A stretch of 44,437 bases of DNA from JAYODZ01 sp965660195 (GTDB lineage: Bacteria; Pseudomonadota; Alphaproteobacteria; RS24), in contig CBFHZM010000005.1 of the NCBI GenBank assembly GCA_965660195.1, positions 1 to 44,437 on the forward strand, in the 5' to 3' direction. Within the stretch, counting starts at the first letter, position 1; each line of letters opens with the position of its first letter. Under the pieces are notes generated by a model. The model was not told the origin of the DNA. It searched no databases and saw nothing but the letters and a program-made list of their open reading frames with translations. Position numbers and translations under genes: made by a program. Below, piece after piece: positions 1 through 7,756 of this stretch.

Positions 1-2
1 GG

Positions 3-563
3 ATTGGGGGCGCGATGTTGGCGACCTTAGTGCTTTATACTTTACTGCAAATTCGGCTGGGTGGGAGTGGCGATGAAGCGCCCGAGGAAGCAGAATTGGC
101 AGGCGGATTGAAGGTTGCGGTGCCGGTCGCGATCATATCGCTAGCGGGGCTTGTGTTTGGTGCTGATGCTCTGGTTGAGGGGGCCACTAATTTGGCTCGC
201 TGGTGGGGCGTCAGTGAAGCGGTGATCGGTCTCACCATTGTCGCTGTTGGTACCTCTTTGCCGGAATTGGCGATCTCCATTATCGCCGCGTTTAGAGGGC
301 ATGCAGCGGTTGCGGTCGGGAACGCCATCGGCAGTAATATTTTTAATATTCTAATGATTTTGGGTGCAGCCATTGCCGTCGGGCCGATCCAATTTGCGCC
401 CGAAATTGCGCAGCGCGATGTCTGGTTTATGCTGGCGTCATCTGCTCTTGTTGTTGCTCTGATTTGGTCGGGCGGGCGCTTAAACCGCGTCGAGGGTTTG
501 CTTGCTTTGGTCTTGTATTTATCGTACTCGGCGTTTCTGTTTTATGCTGGCATGGCCACGTAA
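3..563 (+). CDS. Calcium/sodium antiporter, C-terminal part (5' end outside window)
   Basis: This is the C-terminal half of a K+-independent Ca2+/Na+ exchanger (YrbG/CaxA type) of the inner membrane, which moves Ca2+ against Na+ or H+. The frame is open upstream of the first ATG at 15 (Ile-Gly-Gly-Ala precede it), so the gene is cut by the window edge. Visible are the second alpha-repeat signatures of the CaCA superfamily: GLTIVAVGTSLPEL and, further on, GNAIGSNIFNIL, which form the ion-binding helices. Four to five hydrophobic helices follow in the last 130 residues. An acidic loop (EAPEEAE) lies between the two halves. Substrate preference is inferred from the family only. Confidence 0.9.
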   Translation: MGGAMLATLVLYTLLQIRLGGSGDEAPEEAELAGGLKVAVPVAIISLAGLVFGADALVEGATNLARWWGVSEAVIGLTIVAVGTSLPELAISIIAAFRGHAAVAVGNAIGSNIFNILMILGAAIAVGPIQFAPEIAQRDVWFMLASSALVVALIWSGGRLNRVEGLLALVLYLSYSAFLFYAGMAT

Positions 564-711
564 ATTATTGCTAGACCACGATTTTTTTTCATGATAGGTC
601 GACACAAGAGGTGCAAATTCATGAACCAGTTGAGATCCTTTTTGCGACGATGAAGCGGCTATCGTTTATAGCTGACCAAACATCGTGCGTGTATTTTAAA
701 GGATTTTTATC

Positions 712-1209
712 GTGACCATTATACCCTATGCCCCTAGATGGGATCTTGGCGTTGCCGCTTTGCTCGATGCATCGATGGGGCCAGGCAGATACGCACGTAC
801 GGCCGAGCGGTTGCGCGAAGGCAACCAGCAAATAGATGCCTATTGTTTCTTAATGCTCACGGAAGAAGGCGACTTGCGCGCATCGATCAGTTTTTGGCCT
901 TTGCTCATTGGACCAACATTCGGCCTGCTTTTGGGACCGCTTGCAGTTCGCCCGATCGATCAAGGGAAAGGCTATGGGCAAAACTTGATGGGACATGCTT
1001 TGAGCGTGATTGATGCTGACACCGATTGTCCGATTATTTTGGTTGGTGATCTGCCATATTATCAACGCGCTGGCTTTCAGGTAGCGCCAGCCGATATTCG
1101 ACTGCCGGGTCCTGTTGACCCGAAGCGACTTTTGCTGCGTAGTCCTGCGTCTGGCGGAGTGCCACTGGCGGGGCTCGTGCGGCCAGCGCCAATGCAAGCG
1201 GCCCCGTGA
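712..1209 (+). CDS. GNAT-family N-acetyltransferase (YhbS-like)
   Basis: A 165-residue predicted acetyl-CoA-dependent N-acetyltransferase. The acetyl-CoA-binding motif A is visible at about residues 77-92 (LAVRPIDQGKGYGQNLM), followed by VGDLPYYQRAGF, a typical motif B stretch of COG3153/YhbS-like enzymes. The start is a GTG at 712 preceded by AAAGGA about nine bases upstream; no ATG gives a full N-terminus. The C-terminal 30 residues are Pro/Ala-rich and probably unstructured. It stands alone, 148 bases after the antiporter and separated from the DUF1285 gene by about 50 bases. The substrate cannot be told from the sequence; small molecules or protein N-termini are both possible. Confidence 0.8.
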   Translation: MTIIPYAPRWDLGVAALLDASMGPGRYARTAERLREGNQQIDAYCFLMLTEEGDLRASISFWPLLIGPTFGLLLGPLAVRPIDQGKGYGQNLMGHALSVIDADTDCPIILVGDLPYYQRAGFQVAPADIRLPGPVDPKRLLLRSPASGGVPLAGLVRPAPMQAAP

Positions 1210-1260
1210 CATTTTGCTCTTAGGATGTGCTGCCGGGCAAATCGCACTATAATAAAGTCG

Positions 1261-1833
1261 ATGTCGAATAAAATTACAGATCTTGGGACGATTATCGCCG
1301 CGGCACAGCAGGCGACGGGGGTTAAAAAATTGCCGCCCGTGGATTTGTGGGAGCCGGAGTATTGTGGCGATATTGGTATGAAGATCGCCCGCAATGGTCA
1401 GTGGTTTTATGCTGGCTCGCCGATCGGGCGACAAAAATTAGTCGAGTTATTTGCAACAATTTTGCGCCACGATGCCGATGGCGAATATTACCTTGTTACT
1501 CCGGCCGAGAAGATCCGTGTTGAGGTTGAGGATGCCCCCTTTATCGCCGTGCATATTGGCATTGAGGGAGAGGGGCAGGCGCAAAAGCTACATTTTGTCA
1601 CCAATGTTGGTGATCATGTGCAAGCGGGTCCAGAGCACGCGCTGCGCTTTGAGATCGACCCCGAAACCGATGAGCCAGCGCCTTATGTCCATGTGCGTGC
1701 GCGGTTGGAGGCCAAATTAGGCCGCTCTGTGTTCTATGAGCTGGTGGAATATGGCAGCGAGCATGATGATTTTTTCGGCGTCTGGAGTGATGGCGTGTTT
1801 TTCCCCATGATGGAAGCCGATCGGCTTGGGTAA
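1261..1833 (+). CDS. DUF1285 domain-containing protein
   Basis: A 190-residue protein matching the DUF1285 family by its conserved core: LPPVDLWEPEYCGDIGMKI near the N-terminus, then WFYAGSPIGRQKLVELFATIL and YYLVTPAEKIRVEVEDAPF. The family is widespread in Alpha- and Gammaproteobacteria and has no settled function. I placed the start at the ATG at 1261 (MSNK...); an in-frame ATG at 1225 would add 12 residues that do not look conserved. The stop lies two bases before the next gene's ATG, so it is probably translated together with the Nudix hydrolase, DUF6111 and cca genes. It has no signal peptide or membrane segment. Confidence 0.85.
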   Translation: MSNKITDLGTIIAAAQQATGVKKLPPVDLWEPEYCGDIGMKIARNGQWFYAGSPIGRQKLVELFATILRHDADGEYYLVTPAEKIRVEVEDAPFIAVHIGIEGEGQAQKLHFVTNVGDHVQAGPEHALRFEIDPETDEPAPYVHVRARLEAKLGRSVFYELVEYGSEHDDFFGVWSDGVFFPMMEADRLG

Positions 1834-1835
1834 GC

Positions 1836-2459
1836 ATGATGAAAGATTATCGCGCGCGCCTAAGGCAGGCCACAAGCTTAGACATTCCAGAGACACAGAG
1901 TTTGCTACAGAACCCCGCTCTAATCGGCGATCATAGTTTAAATGCGCTCATCCCGATCGATACAGATTTGCGGGCGGCGGCAGTTTTGGTTCCCATTATC
2001 GAACGTCCCGAGGGGCCGACGATGTTGTTCACGGTTCGCGCTGCGCATCTGCCAAAACATTCTGGTCAAGTGGCTTTTCCGGGCGGTAAGGTTGAGGATA
2101 TTGACAGTGGTCCTGCGGCAGCGGCTTTGCGGGAGACTTATGAGGAAGTCGGTATTAACCCCAGTTTGGTTTCGGTTGCAGGCTGCATTGACGTTTATCA
2201 AACCGTGACCGCTTTCCGCGTGCTGCCTATCCTTGGCTTTGTGACACCAAATTTCGAGCTCAATGTCGATGCCAATGAAGTTGCCGATGTATTCGAAGTT
2301 CCGCTGGATTTTATCTTGGATCCGCGTAACCATAGGGTCGAGACCCGTCAATTTCAGGGCCACGAACGGCGGTTCTATGCGATGGACTATAATGGCTATT
2401 TTATCTGGGGTGCGACGGCAGGCATGATCCGAAATCTCACAGATAGGTTGGAACAATGA
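1836..2459 (+). CDS. Nudix hydrolase, probable coenzyme A pyrophosphatase (NudL/YeaB type)
   Basis: A 207-residue Nudix enzyme, predicted to cleave CoA or acyl-CoA to 4'-phosphopantetheine and 3',5'-ADP. The UPF0035 signature that marks CoA pyrophosphatases runs directly into the Nudix box: HLPKHSGQVAFPGGK (residues 71-85), then LRETYEEVG with the metal-binding R99-E100 and E103-E104. A tryptophan in FIWGATAGMI near the C-terminus is also typical of this subgroup. The start is the ATG at 1836, two bases after the DUF1285 stop; a second ATG follows at once. Its stop overlaps the DUF6111 start as ATGA, which argues for translational coupling. A house-cleaning role is inferred from the family. 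Confidence 0.9.
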   Translation: MMKDYRARLRQATSLDIPETQSLLQNPALIGDHSLNALIPIDTDLRAAAVLVPIIERPEGPTMLFTVRAAHLPKHSGQVAFPGGKVEDIDSGPAAAALRETYEEVGINPSLVSVAGCIDVYQTVTAFRVLPILGFVTPNFELNVDANEVADVFEVPLDFILDPRNHRVETRQFQGHERRFYAMDYNGYFIWGATAGMIRNLTDRLEQ

Positions 2460-2713
2460 TCCGTATCTTAATTTGGAATATTTTCCTGTTTTGCCTACCA
2501 TTTCTGATGACCATGTTGTGGTCGCGCTGGCTCAAACGCACACATCCACCTGAGACACGCATTCGCCGTTTGGCCTGGAGTGGTCTCATCGGTGCGCTTT
2601 TGGTTATGGCGAGCCTGATCAGTTATCGTTTTGTCGATGGTGAAGCGCCCCAAGGGGAATATGTCCCCCCCGACTATAAAGACGGAACGCTGATCCCGGG
2701 GCATTTTAAGTAG
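2456..2713 (+). CDS. DUF6111 family small membrane protein
   Basis: An 85-residue protein with two predicted transmembrane helices (about residues 4-22 and 42-58) separated by a short basic loop. The C-terminal stretch EYVPPDYKDGTLIPGHF is characteristic of DUF6111 proteins, which in Alphaproteobacteria usually sit between a Nudix hydrolase and the CCA-adding enzyme, as here. The start overlaps the Nudix stop (ATGA) and cca begins nine bases after the stop, so the three genes look like one transcript. The function is unknown. The conserved synteny hints at a link to RNA or cofactor housekeeping, but this is inference only. Confidence 0.8.
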   Translation: MIRILIWNIFLFCLPFLMTMLWSRWLKRTHPPETRIRRLAWSGLIGALLVMASLISYRFVDGEAPQGEYVPPDYKDGTLIPGHFK

Positions 2714-2722
2714 TTCTCGGGA

Positions 2723-3955
2723 ATGGTTGCCTCAAGAGAGACGCTGCAAGCGGCTTGGTTGTCGGATGAAGCCCTACAACGTTTGATGGCGCTCGTCGCG
2801 CAAGCAGGGTTTGAGGTGCGCGCAGTGGGCGGCTGCGTACGTGATACGTTGCTCGGCTACCAAGGGCAGGTGGATGTCGATCTGGCCACGACCATGCCGG
2901 CCGAAGATGCCATGCAGCTTCTGCGCGATCATGATTTCAAGGTTGTTCCGACCGGCTTGGCGCATGGCACAATCACGGCTATCACCCGTGATGCAACGCC
3001 ACGACATTTTGAAATCACGACACTTAGACGCGATATTGCGACCGATGGTCGGCACGCCATTACGACCTATACCGATGATTGGCTTGAGGATGCTCGGCGA
3101 CGAGACCTCACTATCAATGCGCTTTATGTCGATGCTCATGGGCATATTTATGACCCGTTGGCTGAGGCGGGGCTATGCGCAGCGCGTGAAGACTTGATGC
3201 AGCGCCATATTCGATTTATCGGCGACGCCGGCGCACGTATCGTCGAAGACTACTTGCGCGTCCTCAGATATTTTCGATTTCATTTTCGACTGGCCCCAGA
3301 GCAGCCGCTGGATGCAGAGGCCTTTGCCGCCTGCAAAGCGCATGCGTGGGGGGTGGCACAGCTATCGCCCGAGCGTATTACCGATGAGCTTATGAAAATC
3401 GCGCAACTTGATGATTTTGCAGGCTGTTTGCGCAGTATGATTGCGGCTGGCCTCTGGGAAATAATCTTTGCTTCCCCGCCGCCGACAGCGGATCACCTTG
3501 ATACCCTCGAGCGTCTCACCACAATAACCCACGATCCACTTTTGCGGCTCGGGGGTTTGTTTGCGAAGCCAGAGCAGGTTGGAGCGGCGCGGTTGCGCTT
3601 TTCCAACGCCACCCGAGCACGCCTTAATGCGATGCTTGATGTGGCGATGGCGGTTCCCGAAGAGACAGCGGCGCAGGGTGTTTTTATCCAGTTTGCGTAT
3701 TGGCACGGGGTTGAGACGACCTGCGATCACATCCTCTTGCGCGCTGCCCGTAGCAATAGCGCCGTGCCGAGGGATCTTTTATCGGCGCTGGCGGCTTGGC
3801 AAAGACCATCCTGCCCAGTTCGCGGTGAGCATCTAGTAGCACAAGGTCTACAAGAAGGGCCTGGTTTGGGTGCGGTGTTAAAGCGGCTGGAGCGTGATTG
3901 GGTTGCCAGCGGGTTTGTGCTGTCGCGCGCGGATTTGCTGGCGCGCTTGCCTTAA
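2723..3955 (+). CDS. cca: CCA tRNA nucleotidyltransferase
   Basis: A 410-residue class II nucleotidyltransferase that adds or repairs the 3' CCA end of tRNAs. The head domain shows the nucleotide-binding motif GGCVRD (residues 36-41) and the metal-binding pair D51-V-D53 in DVDLATT, followed by ARRRDLTINAL, the conserved RRD motif used in ribose/NTP recognition, and a neck/body domain with RILR-like VEDYLRVLRYFRFHFRL. The length fits the alphaproteobacterial subgroup of about 400 residues. No HD domain is evident. The gene is the last of the DUF1285-Nudix-DUF6111-cca run. Its stop codon lies inside TTAA, which is also the stop of hemF on the other strand. At least one tRNA of this window already encodes its CCA, so a repair role is likely there. 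Confidence 0.93.
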   Translation: MVASRETLQAAWLSDEALQRLMALVAQAGFEVRAVGGCVRDTLLGYQGQVDVDLATTMPAEDAMQLLRDHDFKVVPTGLAHGTITAITRDATPRHFEITTLRRDIATDGRHAITTYTDDWLEDARRRDLTINALYVDAHGHIYDPLAEAGLCAAREDLMQRHIRFIGDAGARIVEDYLRVLRYFRFHFRLAPEQPLDAEAFAACKAHAWGVAQLSPERITDELMKIAQLDDFAGCLRSMIAAGLWEIIFASPPPTADHLDTLERLTTITHDPLLRLGGLFAKPEQVGAARLRFSNATRARLNAMLDVAMAVPEETAAQGVFIQFAYWHGVETTCDHILLRAARSNSAVPRDLLSALAAWQRPSCPVRGEHLVAQGLQEGPGLGAVLKRLERDWVASGFVLSRADLLARLP

Positions 3956-4803
3956 GACCACATCACGAGAGGTGGCATTGAGGACAGAATACTCTCGACA
4001 TTGCCGCCGGTTTTCAGACCGAACATCGTGCCGCGGTCGTACAGGAGATTAAATTCAACATAACGCCCGCGCCGCCGCAATTGTTCGTGCCGTTCGCTCT
4101 CGCCATAGGCTGTGTTGCACTGGCGGGCTAATATTTGCGGGTAAATGTCGCAAAAAGCGCGGCCGACATCTTGCGTGAAGCTAAAATCAGCGTCCCAGTC
4201 GCCGCTATTGAGTTGGTCGTAAAAAATGCCTCCCATACCACGCGTTTCATTGCGGTGAGGTAGGAAGAAATAGCGTTCGCACTCATCTTTGAATGTCTTG
4301 TAATAGGTCGGGTCATGGCGATCACAGGCTTGCTTAAAGGCATCGTGAAAGTCGCGCGTGTCAGGGTGGTCGGGCTTACGGGCACGGTCAAGCATTGGCG
4401 TAATGTCGCCGCCGCCGCCAAACCATCCTTTGGTTGTTACAACCATGCGCGTATTCATATGGGCGGTGGGTGCATGTGGGTTGGTAGGGTGAATGATAAC
4501 GGAAACACCGGATGCCCAAAACCGAGGGTCTTCGGCTGCACCCGGGATAGTATGCCGAAATTCTGGCGAAAACTCGCCATAGACCTCTGAAAAATGCACG
4601 CCTGCCTTTTCAATGACATCGCCATGTAATACCGCCATGACGCCGCCACCTTGGTCTTGGCCGTCTTCGCCCCGTTGCCATGACTTTCTTTCAAAGCGCT
4701 TGCCGTTCGGTTCGATGGTTTCCAGGCGCGCACATAAATCCTCTTGAACGGATTTGAACCACGTCGCGGCTTGGTGTTTTCGGGTTGGTGTAAAATCCGA
4801 CAT
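3952..4803 (-). CDS. hemF: Oxygen-dependent coproporphyrinogen III oxidase
   Basis: A 283-residue enzyme that converts coproporphyrinogen III to protoporphyrinogen IX with O2, a late step of heme synthesis in the cytosol. The HemF signature NPHAPTAHMNTRM is present, followed by GWFGGGGDITPM and the C-terminal blocks GIFYDQLNSGDWDADFSF and RGRYVEFNLLYDRGT. Length is close to other bacterial HemF proteins. The gene points away from petABC, which encodes heme proteins, and the 317-base gap between them must hold both promoters. It converges on cca and shares the tetranucleotide TTAA as stop codon. The distinction from the anaerobic radical-SAM HemN is clear because no CxxxCxxC motif is present. 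Confidence 0.97.
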   Translation of the reverse strand: MSDFTPTRKHQAATWFKSVQEDLCARLETIEPNGKRFERKSWQRGEDGQDQGGGVMAVLHGDVIEKAGVHFSEVYGEFSPEFRHTIPGAAEDPRFWASGVSVIIHPTNPHAPTAHMNTRMVVTTKGWFGGGGDITPMLDRARKPDHPDTRDFHDAFKQACDRHDPTYYKTFKDECERYFFLPHRNETRGMGGIFYDQLNSGDWDADFSFTQDVGRAFCDIYPQILARQCNTAYGESERHEQLRRRGRYVEFNLLYDRGTMFGLKTGGNVESILSSMPPLVMWS

Positions 4804-5120
4804 GCACTTTCTCTTGTTAACCTATAGCGCTCAATAGGATGGTTTTAGGGATTGTCGGGGTGAAAAACTATAAAAAAGTCTCTGCCGTCGATTGAGTCGG
4901 CCGCGGACACCATAAAAACGCGCGCCGTATTATCGTTTGACGGCGCTTTAAGCCCACAATTTCATCAGGTTTATGACGTTCAAGCCTGTGTTTTTTAACA
5001 GTTTTATGAGAAAATTATGCGTCACACTGACACACGGGTCTCATCGTCCCTCGCGATGCATTTGCCACTGCGTTTATATAATGTATAAGGACCTCAAGAG
5101 GGACAATACGGAGAAAAAAT
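4804..5120. other. Intergenic control region between hemF and petA
   Basis: This 317-base gap separates divergent hemF and petABC. I see no gene in it. It holds a candidate petA promoter near 5062-5089 and a 7+7 bp dyad (GCGCCGT at 4922-4928, ACGGCGC at 4940-4946, 11-base spacer). The dyad has no T tract, so it is not a terminator and could be an operator. No clear FNR-type or CRP-type palindrome was found. A hemF promoter must lie here, but I could not pick one with confidence. Confidence 0.5.
5062..5089 (+). promoter_or_regulatory. Candidate sigma-70 promoter of petABC
   Basis: TTGCCA at 5062-5067 and TATAAG at 5084-5089 are separated by 16 bases. Transcription would start near 5096, giving a 5' leader of about 25 bases that contains the GGAG at 5110-5113 in front of petA. 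This was found by eye; no other pair in the gap scores as well. Confidence 0.4.
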
Positions 5121-5645
5121 ATGAGCGAAGCGCATCAGACGGGAGAGGATCCCAACCGTCGTGATTTCCTATATCTTGCAACCGGAGCCTTCGCAGCCGT
5201 TGGCGCTGCGAATATTGCTTGGCCACTAATCGACCAAATGAACCCAGATGCCTCCGTGAAGGCATTAGCGTCAATTGAAGTCGATTTGGATGGTATTGAA
5301 GTCGGCCAAAACTTGACCGTGACGTGGCGTGGTAAGCCGGTTTTTATTCGTCGTCGGACGGAGACGGAAATCTCTGAGGCACGCGCAGTGGATGTTACGA
5401 CGTTACCCGATCCGCAAACCGACATGGAGCGCGTCCTTAAAGACGAGTGGCTGGTGATGATCGGAATTTGTACCCATTTGGGTTGCGTTCCCTTGGGAGA
5501 AGCTGGTGACTTTAATGGCTGGTTCTGCCCATGCCATGGCTCGCATTACGATACGTCGGGCCGTATCCGTAAAGGACCAGCGCCCCTGAACCTTGAAATT
5601 CCAGAGTATGATTTCGTCGCGGATACGCGCATCAAGATCGGTTAA
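5121..5645 (+). CDS. petA: Ubiquinol-cytochrome c reductase iron-sulfur subunit (Rieske protein)
   Basis: The 174-residue Rieske [2Fe-2S] subunit of the cytochrome bc1 complex, carrying electrons from ubiquinol to cytochrome c1 on the periplasmic face. Cluster ligands are visible as C117-T-H119-L-G-C122 and C136-P-C138-H139-G-S; C122 and C138 would form the structural disulfide. The N-terminus has a twin-arginine-like motif NRRDFLYLA (residues 12-20) followed by one hydrophobic helix, typical of Tat-exported, uncleaved Rieske proteins. The start ATG at 5121 has GGAG 7 bases upstream. It is the first gene of petABC; petB follows after 13 bases. Length matches the family's usual 170-190 residues. 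Confidence 0.97.
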   Translation: MSEAHQTGEDPNRRDFLYLATGAFAAVGAANIAWPLIDQMNPDASVKALASIEVDLDGIEVGQNLTVTWRGKPVFIRRRTETEISEARAVDVTTLPDPQTDMERVLKDEWLVMIGICTHLGCVPLGEAGDFNGWFCPCHGSHYDTSGRIRKGPAPLNLEIPEYDFVADTRIKIG

Positions 5646-5658
5646 GGAGATTTGAAGT

Positions 5659-6900
5659 ATGAGCGGTGAAAGCACTTACACACCCGCCAACGGGTTTACC
5701 AAATGGCTTGATACGCGGTTGCCTATTTTGCGTCTCGCGAATGACAGCTTTGTCGATTATCCAACGCCAAAAAACCTCAATTACTGGTGGACGTTTGGCG
5801 GCATTCTGACCTTTTGCCTCGTAACGCAGATCATTACGGGTATTATTTTAGCAATGCACTACACGCCGCATGTCGATTTTGCTTTCGACTCGGTTGAGCA
5901 TATTATGCGCAATGTGAACTATGGCTGGCTGATCCGCTATATTCACGCCAATGGCGCATCGATGTTCTTCCTCGCCGTTTATCTGCATATCTTCCGCGGT
6001 CTGTACTATGGTTCATATAAAGCGCCGCGCGAAGTGCTCTGGATTTTGGGTGTGCTTATTTACCTGCTGATGATGGCGGCAGCCTTCATGGGTTATGTTC
6101 TGCCATGGGGTCAAATGAGCCTCTGGGGTGCGACCGTGATCACCAATCTGTTCGGTGCCATTCCGGTCGTTGGCAACGATATTGCGACATGGCTGTGGGG
6201 TGGGTTCTCGATCGGTAATCCGACTTTGAACCGTTTTTTCTCGCTGCATTATCTGATCCCCTTCATTATCTTTGGGGTGGTGATCCTGCACATTTGGGCT
6301 TTGCACGTTCCAGGTAATAACAACCCGTCGGGTCTCGCGGTTCAGGATAAGAAAGACACCATTCCTTTCCATCCGTATTATACGGTTAAGGATGGCTTTG
6401 CTCTGACGATTTTCTTGATTTTGTTCGCTTATTTCGTGTTCTTTGCGCCGAATGTTTTGGGCCACGCAGACAACTACATCCCCGCGAACCCACTGGTGAC
6501 GCCGGCGCATATCGTGCCGGAATGGTATCTATTGCCGTTCTACGCAATCCTGCGGGCCGTGCCTGATAAGCTTGGCGGTGTGTTGTTGATGTTCAGCGCC
6601 ATCTTTGTGATGTTCCTGCTGCCATGGCTGGATACGTCAAAAGTTCGCTCAGGGCGTTATCGTCCGCTATTCAAGCAATTCTTTATCTTGTTTGTGATCG
6701 ACTGCTTGCTGTTGGGTTATCTTGGTGCCCAGCCGGCAGAGGGTATTTATGTGATCTTGTCTCGTCTAGCGACTGTTTACTATTTCGCACATTTCTTGAT
6801 CATCTTGCCGGTTCTAGGAATTATTGAGAAACCCAAAAATGTTCCGACAAGCATATCCGAGTCGGTCTTGGGCAAGTCGGCGCCTCAGGCCGCCGAATAA
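5659..6900 (+). CDS. petB: Cytochrome b subunit of the bc1 complex
   Basis: A 413-residue integral membrane protein carrying hemes bL and bH and forming both quinone sites. The four heme-ligand histidines show the expected 14-residue spacing: H96/H110 and H197/H211. The Qo-site PEWY motif is at residues 287-290. Eight transmembrane helices are recognisable, so cytochrome b and subunit IV are fused as in all proteobacterial bc1 complexes. The ATG at 5659 is preceded by AAGGAG nine bases upstream. It is the middle gene of petABC. Nothing is missing or truncated. Some alphaproteobacteria carry petB and petC as one fbcH gene, but here the two are separate. Confidence 0.98.
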   Translation: MSGESTYTPANGFTKWLDTRLPILRLANDSFVDYPTPKNLNYWWTFGGILTFCLVTQIITGIILAMHYTPHVDFAFDSVEHIMRNVNYGWLIRYIHANGASMFFLAVYLHIFRGLYYGSYKAPREVLWILGVLIYLLMMAAAFMGYVLPWGQMSLWGATVITNLFGAIPVVGNDIATWLWGGFSIGNPTLNRFFSLHYLIPFIIFGVVILHIWALHVPGNNNPSGLAVQDKKDTIPFHPYYTVKDGFALTIFLILFAYFVFFAPNVLGHADNYIPANPLVTPAHIVPEWYLLPFYAILRAVPDKLGGVLLMFSAIFVMFLLPWLDTSKVRSGRYRPLFKQFFILFVIDCLLLGYLGAQPAEGIYVILSRLATVYYFAHFLIILPVLGIIEKPKNVPTSISESVLGKSAPQAAE

Positions 6901-6922
6901 AGTGCAGAAGGGAAGCTTCACT

Positions 6923-7702
6923 ATGAAAAACGGATTTGTAAAATCTTTGCTGCTTGCCGCACTTATTTCGACGGTGAGTGGTGGCATGGGAATGGCCGCT
7001 GAAAGTGCTCGTCACCCAGAACCACAGGCTTGGAGCTTTAGTGGTTTTATGGGAACTTATGACCGCGATGCCTTGCGTCGTGGCTATAAAGTCTACAAGG
7101 AAGTTTGCGCCAGCTGTCACAGCATGAAACAGTTGACGTTCCGCAATTTATTACAAAAAGGTGGACCAGAATTCTCGGAAGCTGAAGTAAAAGCGATCGC
7201 TGCCGAATATACAGTGACCGATGGTCCTGATTCTTACGGCGAAATGTTTGAACGTTCAGCATTGCCGCGGGATCATTTCGTTGCCCCATACCCGAATGAA
7301 AATGCCGCCCGCGCGGCAAATGGGGGCGCTTACCCGCCAGATCTATCCTTGATAAACAAGGCGCGCTCTGGTGGTCCCGATTATATCTATGCCATCTTGA
7401 CGGGCTATGAGGATGCGCCAGCGGGCAAGGTTTTGCGCGCCGGTCAGTATTACAACCCTTATATGCCGGGTGAGATCATCGCTATGCCAGTGCCTCTAAA
7501 TGAGGATCAAGTTGAGTACACGGACGGAACGCCTGCGACAGTTGCGCAAATGTCGGCGGACGTTGTCCACTTCTTGAATTGGGCGGCAGAACCAGAGCTG
7601 GAAGCACGCAAACGGATTGGCTTTATGGCGTTGATCTACTTGGTTATTTTTGCGGGTCTGTTGTATTTCTCAATGCGGAAAGTATGGTCTGACCAACACT
7701 AA
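6923..7702 (+). CDS. petC: Cytochrome c1 subunit of the bc1 complex
   Basis: A 259-residue periplasmic c-type cytochrome held in the membrane by a C-terminal helix (about residues 232-250). A Sec signal peptide ends near AMA-like GMGMAA (residues 21-26). The heme site is C62-A-S-C65-H66 and the axial methionine is most likely M188 in IAMPVPL. The frame is open further upstream into petB, but the ATG at 6923 is preferred because it starts the signal peptide directly and has AAGGGAAG upstream. It is the last gene of petABC and is followed after 20 bases by a strong terminator. It accepts electrons from PetA and passes them to soluble or membrane cytochrome c. Confidence 0.96.
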   Translation: MKNGFVKSLLLAALISTVSGGMGMAAESARHPEPQAWSFSGFMGTYDRDALRRGYKVYKEVCASCHSMKQLTFRNLLQKGGPEFSEAEVKAIAAEYTVTDGPDSYGEMFERSALPRDHFVAPYPNENAARAANGGAYPPDLSLINKARSGGPDYIYAILTGYEDAPAGKVLRAGQYYNPYMPGEIIAMPVPLNEDQVEYTDGTPATVAQMSADVVHFLNWAAEPELEARKRIGFMALIYLVIFAGLLYFSMRKVWSDQH

Positions 7703-7722
7703 GTCCATTAATTGATAAAAGT

Positions 7723-7752
7723 AAAGCCGGAGCTTAGCTCCGGCTTTTTTTT
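7723..7752 (+). terminator. Intrinsic terminator of petABC, possibly bidirectional
   Basis: An 11-bp perfect stem (AAAGCCGGAGC / GCTCCGGCTTT) with a 3-base loop is followed by a run of T. It ends petABC. The convergent ychF gene ends at 7757, and the A-rich flank on the other side means the same hairpin could also stop ychF transcripts. Confidence 0.85.
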
Positions 7753-7756
7753 ATTT

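Noticed and set aside
6013..6510. Open frame of 165 codons antisense to petB
   Set aside because: Shadow of the petB coding frame, with no recognisable motif or ribosome-binding site.
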